DNA of 64,000 bases from Flectonema sp. DT1601. Lineage: Eukaryota; Euglenozoa; Diplonemea; Diplonemida; Diplonemidae. Positions 18,544 to 29,201 of the stretch are shown here, piece by piece. The notes under the pieces are model-generated. The model was not told where the DNA came from. It made no database searches and saw only the letters and a list, made by a program, of their open reading frames with translations. The stretch is taken from positions 186,001 to 250,000 of the forward strand of contig OZ025799.1 in the NCBI GenBank assembly GCA_964019425.1, written 5' to 3'. The translations under genes were made by a program, and so were the position numbers. Every line of letters begins with the position of its first letter. Position 1 is the first letter of the stretch.

Positions 18544-20482
18544 TTTACTGTTGGATGCTAAACAAGAAATTATTATTATTATTGTTATTTATTTATCGAA
18601 ATCAGGTATCATTCTGCGCGTTGTGTATCGTTTAGTGTTTTGTTTTGTTTTGTTTTCTGGAATACAATGTACATTAATATTGATCATAAGTAATAAACGA
18701 GAGCTTAACTAAAATAGTAAATAACTGTTGGGTTTGTGGGACGGAGGGAAGGGAAGATGCCGAAGAACAGGGAAAAAAAAAAAAAAAAAAAAAATGAAAC
18801 AAAGTGAGAGTTTTTTTTTTTAGCTAAAAGATTATTTCAGTGAATTATTAATTAATTTAATTTTTTTTTTTTTTTCTTCTTTTTTTTTCCCCCACACAGC
18901 AACGTAAAATCGTAAAATCAAAAAAGTTTTGTTCGATCCTCCAAAAAAGCATGTCATGTTATGAGATACCACAACACTTCATAAGCTACCGATGCCATCA
19001 TATGCAAGTTGGGTGATTGTTTCTTTATTGCTACTGCCTACAATCAGAATTCACAACAACAGTCTCTTCACGACAATCTCTTCATGTAAAAGACTCCTGA
19101 TGTGTATCTCAAGGTAATTACGAGCAATAAAGGTTTTTAAAAAAAAAAATGATTTAAATCGCAAAAAAAATAAAATAAAATAAAAAACATAATATTATAA
19201 AGATATATAAAAGAAAAGACAAAAACATATTTGGTTTTTTTTTTTTATACCAAAAATCTTATCATATGCAAAAAATTATTCAGACAAAGCCTTACATTTT
19301 GTTGAGCGGACAGAATTACTGGCGACACAACAGATAAAAAACGGCTCTTAATTTAAATAGTTTCTTCTCCGACTTCGTCGGTGCAAAGGAAAAAAAAAGA
19401 AGAAAAAAATTAGGGGAAAAAAAAAGACGAATTTATATATTATATATAAAAATAGTTCTACCCATCCCAGTAGCGAGTGAACATCCCAAGCGTTCGACAA
19501 GTGTCCTGGAATTGGTGGTATTTTTGATTATTTTTTCCCTCCCCTCTTTTATTGAAGTGTAGTAATGTTGTTAGGTGTAACATCATAGTTAGTAAAAAAA
19601 AAATAAAAATTAAAAAAATTTAAAAAAAAAGTGAGTAATTAAAAATAGAAAAATGTGGGTAACAATTACAATGAAATACCAGGCAGGCTGAATACGTTTG
19701 TTCAGAGTACGTTTCCCAGTAGCTGACAGAAAAAGCAACACCACACTTATCGAATCGAGTGAGAAATTTCGCAAATTTTTTTTTTTTTCTTTCTTGCAAT
19801 GGTTGATGTGGGAGAACAATAAAAAAAACAACACCTTCGTGTTGTTCAATGAGGACAACAAGAAGAATGTCCTCCGAAACACTTTCAGCAATCTATGAAA
19901 ACTCCGGTTATTCGCACTGTAAGAGGTTGGTAGAATATGTGCGCGAAACCGTTTTGAGTTGTCAATGTTCAGCTTTTGATAAAATTGTCAACAGTCGTAT
20001 AACAAAATACTCACAGCACTCATTTGGTAAACGGAAGAGGGGTTGGAAAGGGTTATTAACAATCAGACAGCGTCCGCTCGGCAGAGTCAGGGAAATGAAA
20101 ATTTTCCTGACTGAAAGGGGAGGTGAAAGGATTAACAAAAAAAAGAAAAAAAAATATCGAAAATCTCCTACTTTTAAAAAAACCGACACTAATTAACCCA
20201 AACATAAGTAAGTGAATCATGCTCCTATTATTAAGCACTTGAAAACACAAAAAAAAAAAAAAAAAAAAAAAAAAACAGAATAAAAAAACGCTGAAGGGTC
20301 ATTTATGTTTAAAGGTTAGATAAAATCATCGTAGCAAATAAAATTTAAATTGCTTTGATAATTTTATTCATTAACAATGACGAAGACTACTGTCTTCTTT
20401 AAAGTAGCAATGCCGCCTTGTGACCAAACTCCAGAAGTGGGCAACAATGTGATAACTTGCTGGTATCTATGAAGAAAGTTAA
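18544..20482. other. Gene-poor spacer
   Basis: AT-rich, with many A or T runs of 10-25 bases (for example near 18776, 18860, 19776 and 20249-20275). Short open frames here are low complexity and lack acceptors or family motifs. I see no gene. Confidence 0.6.
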
Positions 20483-21601
20483 CTACAATCCAGATTGCAC
20501 AAGTAGTTTGAGATATTTAGTCGAATGTTTCGATCCGATGGAGAGAAGGAGATCGCAAGAGGGGTGCGGTTTAACTGTTTTCGTCGTCTTTAGCAGGGAC
20601 GCTGAATATGATCCAGATAGTTGTAGTAAAGTGAGTCCATCAGATGATCCCTTCGCACAATTCATTAATATTGAAAGCCCTGTTGTCTGACCTGTCGCAG
20701 AAGCCATGAGAATTCTCAGACCATCTCCGTGTTTTGTTACAGTTTTGAGATAGTTCGCAGAATTGTTTAACATTTCGATACCAATTTGACCCTTTGAAGC
20801 TGTTCGAAGAACTTTCAATCCATCACCTGATTGCTGAAATGATAAGGTCTCAATTAATAAACAAATACCTCCTTGATTCTCACTACCAGCTTTCTGAAGA
20901 ATCTTAAGACCCAGTCCTGTCTTTTCACTAAAAAGTGATTGATCTCCAGCCGCTGCAAGCAGCGCTCTCAATCCAATGCTGTCATCACTACTAGTAGCTT
21001 GTAAGACTTCAAGACCGGCTCCTTTGCGTTGATCAGGGTTGTTATTTGTGATGGAATTTGATTGTTTAGAATTAGTCAGCAATTCAACACCAGGATGTCT
21101 TGTCTCAGAACTGCATACGGTTGATAACATTTGAAGACCATCTCCTTTTACTAATTCAACGTTTGTTGATATAGTTGTTGCAATACCTTCTGTTGATAGT
21201 TCCTTTACTGTTGAGGTAGATTTTATATGTGGAACTGTAGGCATTGCTTGTAGATAAGCCAAGACTCTGAAGACTTCCCTAAACTCTAGTCTGTTTAAAA
21301 TCATAAGTCCATCACCACGTTGATACTCGGAAGCCTTACTCTGAAGTTTTGACTCAGGTTGCTTCTCTACTGCTGGTTGCTGTTTAACTTCCTCAGGTTT
21401 CTTTACTTTTTCGATTGATTTCTTTGTAGTCCTTCCTCCCTTAAGTAACATTTGCATGTCTGCGCCTTGTAAGTATTTCAAAAGGCTACCCACAGCATCT
21501 TCAGGATGTGCTTTCAACAGATGCAGCAACATCTCGTTTAAAATAAAAGCAATGTTCTTCTCCCTAGTGTAACGTATGTTGATTGCATTGCAACCAACCA
21601 T
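20483..21601 (-). CDS. RIIa-like domain protein with GDGLxxL repeats
   Basis: A 372-aa protein. Residues about 12-45 (NIAFILNEMLLHLLKAHPED, then VGSLLKYLQ) match the RIIa/DPY-30 dimerisation-docking helix pair, common in flagellar proteins that bind AKAP-type helices. After a Lys/Glu-rich linker come about seven repeats of roughly 30 residues around the core G[DA]GLxxLxxA, often with a partner GIxLL half-repeat: GDGLMIL, GDGLQML, GAGLEVL, GLGLKIL, GDGLKVL, GDGLRIL and SDGLTLL. I do not recognise this repeat as a named family. The acceptor TTCCCTTCCCAG ends 21 nt before the ATG. A flagellar scaffold or radial-spoke-type role is an inference from the RIIa domain only. Confidence 0.7.
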   Translation of the reverse strand: MVGCNAINIRYTREKNIAFILNEMLLHLLKAHPEDAVGSLLKYLQGADMQMLLKGGRTTKKSIEKVKKPEEVKQQPAVEKQPESKLQSKASEYQRGDGLMILNRLEFREVFRVLAYLQAMPTVPHIKSTSTVKELSTEGIATTISTNVELVKGDGLQMLSTVCSSETRHPGVELLTNSKQSNSITNNNPDQRKGAGLEVLQATSSDDSIGLRALLAAAGDQSLFSEKTGLGLKILQKAGSENQGGICLLIETLSFQQSGDGLKVLRTASKGQIGIEMLNNSANYLKTVTKHGDGLRILMASATGQTTGLSILMNCAKGSSDGLTLLQLSGSYSASLLKTTKTVKPHPSCDLLLSIGSKHSTKYLKLLVQSGL

Positions 21602-23517
21602 GTTGTCGTAAGAGGGCTGCTTCTGGGAAGGGAAGTAATATTTTTTATTTAAATAATTTAATTATCGAATCATATATTCCTTTTTGTAATTATGAGTCAG
21701 CTACGACTATTTACTGAAACAAACAATCAACACCCACTCCATATGAATTACTCTCAGAATGGAGGTTACTTTTGTTGGTCTGCCTGATGAAGTGCACTCG
21801 TAGTTTGGGGAAGAAAGGAAATCAAAAGGAGAGATCATAACTGCTCAGCTGATCTGATCGATTTGGTCAGGCTGAAGCACCGAAAAACCGGGAAATGGAT
21901 AGCGAGTCTAGTCGCAGATATCACTCACTCTGCTGGCCTCTTAACGGTTTTGCTATCATTCTGAGTACGTAACGTTAGTGTTTATTCGTTATTTTTCTTT
22001 TTCCTATTTTTGTTCCTTTTTTTAATTCGTTTCCGTTCTTTCGTGATGTGCAAAAACTAACTCATCAGTAGCAGAAAGGCCACAAACGATACAAGAACTC
22101 AGTACCAGGTTGATTGTTTCTACTTACAACAACACTTAAGAAATTTGGAATCTCAGTGTTGATATTGAGAATTTTTGTTGAAAACGAGAATGGAAGAAAA
22201 GACGTTTCCCTTAAGGTACGTAGAATAACAGATTTCCTTAAAGGGTGTTAGCAGAATGTTATAAACAAGAAAGCGCCCAAGATTGACAAGCAATGAAAAG
22301 ATTCCTGCTGTTAATATTTCAGATTGAATTTTGTTATTTTTTATTCTGTGAACTAACAAGGAAAACTAGAGAAAAAAGAAGAAAGAAAAAGAAAAACCGA
22401 CAAGATTAGAAGCTGGACACCAACTACCAGTCACAAATTATTTTAGAAGTTATCTTGCGAAGAACGAGGTAAAGCTGCTTAAAACTTCGGAAATGTCTCA
22501 AATGCGGAAGGGAAGACTCAACAAGTTAAAAACTTGAAAAAGGTACATCGGATACACTCACCGAAGCAAGCAGCAATGACATAAAATAATAACTTGAGGG
22601 TTGTCAAGTAGTCGTCAAGGAGAGAACAACAAAGATCAGCCATCCTGCGATCACTGATCTCTTTATTGCTATCAACAGCGATAAGGCACAAATAAGAGGT
22701 TTATAAGAGAACAAGAAGACCATCAGCTACGAACACTAACGTAATACTAAATCACAGCTACAACCATATTCAGTCAGGGCTAACAACGTCAACTTATGAG
22801 TTTAAGAGAGGAAAAGGTTAAGAAAAATCAACATCCAGTACCAACGTATTAGCCACAATAAGCACAAGAGTTTGCATCTCATTGATGTTATTTTTGATTA
22901 AAGGTAAGAACAGCTATCACCTATCTATACAAAAATGAGATTAACATTGTTTTATGACTTTTTTTTCGATACCTCTATGAGGCTGTTAATGGAGATTAAC
23001 ATGCTATGGAGAAGGACAAAGAGAGGAAGCATCGCCAGGTTGGGACAGATAGATACCATCACGCCTCACATCATAATGAGGGGTAATGAATGACTAGACT
23101 CACAACAGTGACCAGAAAAAAAATTATAAAAATTTTAAATGGAGTTTGAGAAAAAACACAAAAGGGTCAAAAAAAGATAATTTTCATTGCCAATCACAAC
23201 TGACAAAGAGAGAGGTAGAGAAAAACTTTTGTACGCGATGACCCTTTTTTTTTTTTTTTTTTTTTTTCTCATTGTTTCACTGACAGGCTGGAATAAGCTC
23301 AACTTACCAACGTGGTCAGTATCAGAGTACTGTAAGGAGTACATAGGTAGAATTATAATAGTAAAGAAGTGAAAGGATCAGACGATAAATTGTGGTAACA
23401 ATCGTCCCATGTTCATTATTTTTTATTCAAAAAAAAGAAGAGAGGAAAAATATTTAAAAAATAAAAAATAAATCAGTGTTGAAACTGAAAAGAAGACAAA
23501 TATTGAAAGCATCACTT
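21602..23517. other. Gene-poor spacer
   Basis: Purine-rich on the plus strand, with a T run at about 23246-23267. No open frame with a family motif was found on either strand. Confidence 0.55.
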
Positions 23518-25062
23518 TTACTTTCCAACAATTCCGTTGTAGTCGGCACACTGATACGGAAGAAGACTTTCAGCAATTATGTTTGGATATTTTCTTTTTG
23601 GGGAAACATGCATATCCCTCAGTAGAATATCATGGTAATGAGTCTGGTGAAGCAACACTTGATTCGCGCGAGACGGGTGATTTGGAATGAAAGATCTCGC
23701 CCAATGTTTAAGTGCTTCTATACCATTGCTAATAACTTGCTCAGATGGTAGGCTACCTGCTGCTATATGTCTTGCTAACCACTCTGCCTGAAGACCAGAT
23801 GTCAGCACGTTGTACAGTGTCCCAATCTCGCTGCCTACAAAAGCTAAATTATTAACATTCTTCGGAAGCATAAAACGATATAAATAAAGACCGTCCTCTT
23901 CGATTCCGAGTGACTTCACAATTTCATCTTCAAAGTAGGAATATCTTTTTCTGTATCCAGTGGCATAAATAATAAGATTCGAATCAAGCTTGTCGCCGTC
24001 CTTCAATACTATACCGTCCTTACATAGACTGCTGACTTCACCTTTTTTACTCGAGATTGTGCCTGCAGCGACATTTTGTTTTAATTCAGTGTTGATTAGG
24101 TAAGCACATTGGTAAAGGTCAGGCACTATTCCACTCTTCGGTCTGAAGTCTCCTTTTAGTCCAAGCTGATAGGCAAATAGTATTTCCAATAATTTGAAAA
24201 TAGGTTTCGTAATAGGTTTTGAAATCTTACAAAAAAGACGAATCGGAAGCGAAGAATCCGGAAGCGGAGCACTCTCCCCTGCCACCAAAGCTCCACCAAA
24301 ACGACTAGAAACAACGTATTGAAATGGTATAACACCTGCGATCATACGAGGTGTAGGCCAGTGAGGTTTTCTCTGCAACATAGTAACACTCTTAGCTGGT
24401 GACTTTGAAGCAGCAATTGCAACATCGACCGCAGTTTTGCCACCTCCGATGACGACAACATTCTTGTCTTTGGCGATGTCTTTATTCGTGAAATCAACAC
24501 CGTGGATGAGTTCCCCTTGATAGGTATCAATTCCTTCAGTAAAAGGAGGTTCCTTTTTAGTACCGTACATTCCAGTGCATACCGTTAGAAAATCGAATTC
24601 ATGAGTCTTTGAATCACCTCCTCCAACAGGAACGGTAGTAACTGTCCATCCTTCTCCACTTCTCTTAACAGATGATACTGTTGTATTCAGTTGTAGATTG
24701 TCACGTAGATTGAAGTGATCAGTGAAGTCTTCAATGTACTGATGGATCTGTTCTCCAGTTGGATAGGATCCCCATCGAACTTTCTTGTGCGGAAAGTCTG
24801 GAAATTCGTAGAGCTGCTTCATCACCTGGAGTCCAAAACCTTCGTAGTTTTCTATCCAAACACCTCCAACTCTGGAAGCACTGTCGAAAGCAGTGACAGG
24901 AATACCACGTTCCGTCAGTGATCTTACTGTCTGTAACCCGGCTACACCACATCCCATTACACAGACTCGAGGACTTGTTTTTCTATTAGAAATACCAGCC
25001 CATTGCCTGAGAAAAGGAAACTTTCGAGTAACAAATCGAAACCTACAACAGGTGTTCATCAT
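23518..25062 (-). CDS. Flavin-containing monooxygenase-like protein
   Basis: A 514-aa FAD/NAD(P)H enzyme of the FMO type, which oxygenates N or S atoms of small molecules. VCVMGCGVAGLQTVRSL at about 33 is the FAD Rossmann loop. KNVVVIGGGKTAVDVAIAA at about 200 is the NADPH loop. YQGELIHGVDF just before it corresponds to the FMO identifying motif region. LIIYATGY near 365 is the ATGY motif. The basic, Arg-rich N-terminus (CCRFRFVTRKFPFLRQWAG) looks like a mitochondrial presequence. The acceptor ATTATTTTATCAG is 17 nt before the double ATG. Substrate unknown; related N-hydroxylating and Baeyer-Villiger enzymes are alternatives. Confidence 0.88.
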   Translation of the reverse strand: MMNTCCRFRFVTRKFPFLRQWAGISNRKTSPRVCVMGCGVAGLQTVRSLTERGIPVTAFDSASRVGGVWIENYEGFGLQVMKQLYEFPDFPHKKVRWGSYPTGEQIHQYIEDFTDHFNLRDNLQLNTTVSSVKRSGEGWTVTTVPVGGGDSKTHEFDFLTVCTGMYGTKKEPPFTEGIDTYQGELIHGVDFTNKDIAKDKNVVVIGGGKTAVDVAIAASKSPAKSVTMLQRKPHWPTPRMIAGVIPFQYVVSSRFGGALVAGESAPLPDSSLPIRLFCKISKPITKPIFKLLEILFAYQLGLKGDFRPKSGIVPDLYQCAYLINTELKQNVAAGTISSKKGEVSSLCKDGIVLKDGDKLDSNLIIYATGYRKRYSYFEDEIVKSLGIEEDGLYLYRFMLPKNVNNLAFVGSEIGTLYNVLTSGLQAEWLARHIAAGSLPSEQVISNGIEALKHWARSFIPNHPSRANQVLLHQTHYHDILLRDMHVSPKRKYPNIIAESLLPYQCADYNGIVGK

Positions 25063-27107
25063 TTTAGTGATTTAAGAAACTGATAAAATAATAGATTCAC
25101 TTTGCGAAGGTTTTTGTATTTTTCTCCAACAATGTTTTTCTACTATATAAATTGTTAAAGTCTGAAAATGGGGTACCCAGACCCGCTAACTATTTTACAC
25201 ATTCGCCTCAGCCATACTCTATGTTACTGGAAGGGGTGACAAACAACTGATGTGCGGGGAACTCCCAGAATTTTGGTTCAGAGACCTACCATGCGGTAGT
25301 TTTCGTTGATCTATACAAGGCTTGTAAACACCTTTCACCGCTTTTCAGGTTCCAGCAAATTTCAGAGAGGTGATTTAAAATTCTGAGGAGGATGAGATTC
25401 TTAATGAATCCTCTGAGCAGTTACAGAGTTCAACGAGTTTTAGTTTCTTCAGCTTTTTTCCTCCGAGTGTAGTGTTCTCGGATTTAGCCAGAAAGAAAAC
25501 TCGTGGATTTTATCTTCAAGGAGTTACATAACCTTGACTTGATATTGATACGTTGGTCTCATTCTTTTATCAGCTTGCAAGATTATTTATTTATTTACGA
25601 AGCCTAGGAAGCCAAATGCCAGGAAAAGCTCAACAGGGTAACAGTTATAGCGCTACCAGCAACCGTGAGACTCTCACAGACGATAAGAGACGTAGAATAA
25701 CCTGGAACAAATGACTACCTAAACCCACCGTCCACGCGAGCAGACAGTGTTAGAGACGGCTGATAAATAGATAGGTAGCACATCAGCTGCTAAGAAACGA
25801 ACGAGAACAAAAAAAAATAAATAAAAAAAACTTTGGTTTTCTTGCCTGGGCTTCATTCCATCAGGCGAGATATGTAGAGATAGATGGCACATGTGTGATG
25901 ATATTCTCAGCATGAGGGATTTAAAGTTATTCATAATTACCAAAGATAGTTTAATCAGATTATTTAGGTTTATCAAAGAAAATAGAAGACAGAATACTAG
26001 CAGACAAAGAAAAGTAAAAGAACTGGACTAGCATGTGGTTTCTTCCCGGAATTTGAAAAAAAAAAAAAAAAAAAAAAAAAAAACAGAGGAAAGTAAGTAT
26101 TACTTAGTATAACAAAATTCGTTTCTTTTTTTGTATCTTTTTAAACTGATCTTTTTTTTTTTTCTCTCTCTTTTTTAACAATGAGGACAAAAAAAAGAAC
26201 AAGCAGTTTAAATTGGAAGATAAGAAAGGAAGCCAATAATTGAAGCTGTTTCACAACAAGTGATAATTCAATATACTAACTTACACTTAGTTAGTATTAA
26301 TGGTTATCAATCAAAAGAAGGGGAGAGGGCGGGAAAATTCAAATCGAATGCAAAAGTTCGTAGGACTTACACTTAGTTAGTTAGTATTTTACAGACGTCA
26401 TCACTAATCGAGAAGTGTTCACTAAATCGTAAGGACATCAAACAACTAAAGGTTTAGTTTTTTCCCCTCAAATTTCTAAAAGGTGATGTCTTGCTACAGC
26501 AAATTGACACTTATTTGCTTCTCAATAATATTATAGTTAGTAAAACAAAACAATAATAAAAAAAAAGTATAGGTCGACGGAAAAACCACAAAGTGGCCAC
26601 ACGAAACTGTAATCCGGGTTAGAGTAAAACAAGTTAACCTGAGGACAGAATGGACTACAAACTACTGCCGATAATATTTTTTAAAGAAAAATTATACAAA
26701 TTAATAAGAAATTCCTGTCGAAGCCCACAGTAAACTAATGAGCTTCTGAGGTAGGGAAGCATCATTTCGTATTAAATATTTTTTTTATTTTAGAAGCCAA
26801 ATGCAAATTCTAACGTTACTCAGCACGTTATTATTTGCATTTGCTCATTTCGTTCGCTTTTTCGAAAGTAGAGATCTATCTCATTATAAAAAGTTTTCCA
26901 CTTTTTTTTTTTTTTTTTTTGACAGCTGGGTTCCCCCTTCCATCTCGATTAGCTGACAATAGTCGCATCTCACAGAGAGGAGATCTTCTAAAAAACAGAA
27001 AACTTTATCACAAACGACGTTGCAATCATGGAATGAAGAAAAAAAAACGAATAAACAAACAAGTAAACGCGAAACAATCAAATTCGGATAAATAGAAAGG
27101 CTGAAAA

Positions 27108-27139
<32 letters not shown>
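25063..27139. other. Gene-poor spacer
   Basis: Mixed AT-rich sequence with 28 A at 26056-26083 and 29 T at 27111-27139 abutting the foldback element. The stretch 25140-25720 has more balanced composition, but I find no coding frame there. Confidence 0.55.
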
Positions 27140-27310
27140 GAGATTTTCGCTATTGGGGGGTCCAATAATTCCATTTTCGCTATTCAGTAAAAGAATTTTT
27201 TTTTTTTTCGCTGTTCACTGAATATGATAATTTTTTTTCGCTATTCACTGAAAGTGATAATTTTTTTTCTCCATTCAGTAACAAAAAAAAAAAAATTTTC
27301 GCTGTTCATG
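27140..27310 (+). repeat. Left inverted arm of foldback element
   Basis: About six copies of the subrepeat at a spacing near 30 bp, oriented TTCGCTATTCACT. Confidence 0.8.
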
Positions 27311-27409
27311 AAAAAAAAAAAAAAAAAATTGGCACTTTTTTTGCCCACCAAAATATCCTTGAACATTTTCATACAAATCTGTGAATAAATGGAAAAAAAT
27401 AAGGAGGCG

Positions 27410-27698
27410 CTAAAGCTCTCCGCCAGGTTGGAACGACTTTTTCATCGCTGTGTCGAGGCCTTTCTGCTGGTCTGACATCAGTGCATACCCGTCGAAAAAA
27501 TCTTCACCAAGCGATTTTCCCCACTACGTGGCTTGTCTTAAACCCCCTTCCCGAAGAACAAGAAGCGAGGGTTACCCTCGCGCGAAGTGCATCAAAGGAT
27601 TGAAAGGTTCCCTCAATACTAGGTCTTGTGTCAGCCAAAGCTGAGGCAGGCTGAGTTTCAGTGGCAGCAGGTTGAGTTTCAACTATGTTTCCGGGCAT
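27410..27698 (-). CDS. Small spliced gene inside the foldback element, 78 aa
   Basis: Exons 27576-27698 and 27410-27523 are separated by a 52-nt intron (GTAACC...CACGTAG). Joining gives FDALRAR-WGKSLGEDFFDG in frame and a 78-aa acidic product ending KKSFQPGGEL. Without splicing the frame runs to a nearby stop. A strong acceptor, GTTTTTCTGTCTCTCTAG, lies 43 nt before the ATG, so it looks like a host-style transcription unit. The N-terminal 30 residues are Thr/Gln/Pro/Ala-rich; residues 36-75 are predicted helical. I do not recognise the family. The 5' splice site lies in a near-perfect palindrome (GCGAGGGTAACCCTCGC), so the intron is less certain than the others here. Confidence 0.5.
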
Positions 27699-28478
27699 CT
27701 TAGAGATTGAGAATAAGAGTTCGTAGTAAAAGAGTAAAAGCCTAGAGAGACAGAAAAACGTTTATGATTAGGAACTTGTACGTTTTACCGAACGAAGCAT
27801 CGTAGCCGACCAGTTTCCTTCGAGAATCCGCAGATGGTGCAGGGCTAAACCGAGATGAGGAAGATAACACCCGCACACGGATGTTGAGATAACGTTTGTA
27901 TGATGTTCATCTGGCTTGACGAGATTAGCAAAGACAAGTACTCACGGAAAGGTTGGGTTGTTCGTCAGGTCCTGATAGTGTGCTCAGCCTCTGAAAAATT
28001 TACTGAGTGCATGCAAAGAACGGTATGTGTGCAGGGCTGGGTCACCTTACAGAGAACTGTTGTCCTCTTACACGTCATTCCAACCGAATTTCAAAGTCAA
28101 GACACCTGCGAGTTACAGACAGCCTGGTCGCAAGCGACACTCCTGTTTCTGACCGGGTTATCAGGGTATCTAACTCATGCAAGCATGAGAGCTTTTTTAA
28201 GGCTACTTTGAATTATCAAGAGCGCAGTACTGCCCGAAGGGTTCCCGCGTGTCAAGATGCATTTGCATGTACTGAGCAGAAGTTCCAGAAAGATTACTTT
28301 TATCATTTCCCAAGTCATCACATCTTTGACCGTTTGTGTTATTGGCTTTCAATCAATCCATTATCATAAATTCACAGATGAGTGTGCTGAATAGAAAGTA
28401 AAACGGCACAAAGCTTTTGTCCAAGTGACAAAAAAAATTGTTCAAGGTACCAGCATGTTCCCAGGAAAGAAGAAAAAG

Positions 28479-28528
<50 letters not shown>

Positions 28529-28560
28529 GGAAAAAAAAATTTTTTTTGGCAGTGGAAAAA

Positions 28561-28835
28561 GTTGTAACTTGTAGTGAACAGCGAAAAAAAATTTGCAACT
28601 TGTAGTGAATAGCGAAAAAAAATTTATAACTTGTAGTGAATAGCGAAAAAAAAATTTCAACTTCTAGCGAATAGCGAAAAAAATTTGTAACTTGTAGTGA
28701 ACAGCGAAAAAAAAAAATTTCTTTTACTGAACGGCGAAAAAAAATTATCACTTCTAGTGAACAGCGAAAAAAAAGTTACTGCTTTTAGTGAATAGCGAAA
28801 ATGACATTATCAGGCACCCCAATAGCGAAAATCTC
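28561..28835 (-). repeat. Right inverted arm of foldback element
   Basis: About nine copies of the same subrepeat in inverse orientation (AGTGAATAGCGAAAA), spaced near 31 bp. Confidence 0.8.
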
Positions 28836-29201
28836 TTTTTTTTTTTTCAGAGGAAAAGATCTCCTCGCTTCACCCAATTTTTGATTTACTATGCTCCATA
28901 GCAAATTACTGAAAATAATGACACAAATAAGGTTCTTTTCATTCAATGAAAAAAAGATTTTGCACGATATTAATTACACGCGCAAAACACCGCTCGACAA
29001 AAAAGAAATCCTTTAATTATGTTGAAAATGGAATTGCGAACTACAATTATTCCAAAAAGGGGGATAATATTACGTTTTTTGAAGTAAGAAGAATATGAGA
29101 CCAGATTTACTACTTTTTGGGATAGTTAGCAGCAGTGACACGCACATAGAAAGAAGTCGAGAGAAGTTTCTCTCTGAGAAACAAAAATGAGAATAGTTTT
29201 T
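28836..29201. other. Spacer between foldback element and TauE/SafE gene
   Basis: It starts with 12 T, then ordinary AT-rich sequence and the 3' region of the transporter gene. No gene is seen. Confidence 0.5.

Larger units (their letters stand above)
27140..28835. mobile_element. Foldback-type DNA element with inverted arrays of a ~30-bp subrepeat
   Basis: The two ends are inverted copies: the left begins GAGATTTTCGCTATTGGGG and the right ends CCCCAATAGCGAAAATCTC. Each arm is an array of a roughly 30-bp subrepeat with core TTCGCTATTCACT and a T run, about six copies on the left and nine on the right, in opposite orientation. Both ends abut T runs (27111-27139 and 28836-28847), so a target duplication cannot be told apart from poly-T. 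This matches the build of foldback (FB-like) transposons. No transposase is recognised inside; the interior holds a small spliced gene and a run of 47 A at 28479-28525. Confidence 0.75.

Noticed and set aside
19610-20250. Several open frames near 19.6-20.2 kb on both strands
   Set aside because: They are Phe- or Lys-rich products of homopolymer DNA with no family motif or acceptor.
25140-25720. More GC-balanced non-coding block, considered as tRNA, rRNA or element remnant
   Set aside because: I found no tRNA A/B boxes, cloverleaf pairing, rRNA core motif or coding frame.
27900-28369. Plus-strand open frames of 103 and 120 codons inside the foldback element
   Set aside because: They overlap each other, match no family, lack acceptors on that strand and oppose the cluster direction.
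28353-28751. Phe-rich 132-codon minus-strand frame
   Set aside because: It is translation of the inverted subrepeat arm and a poly-A run.
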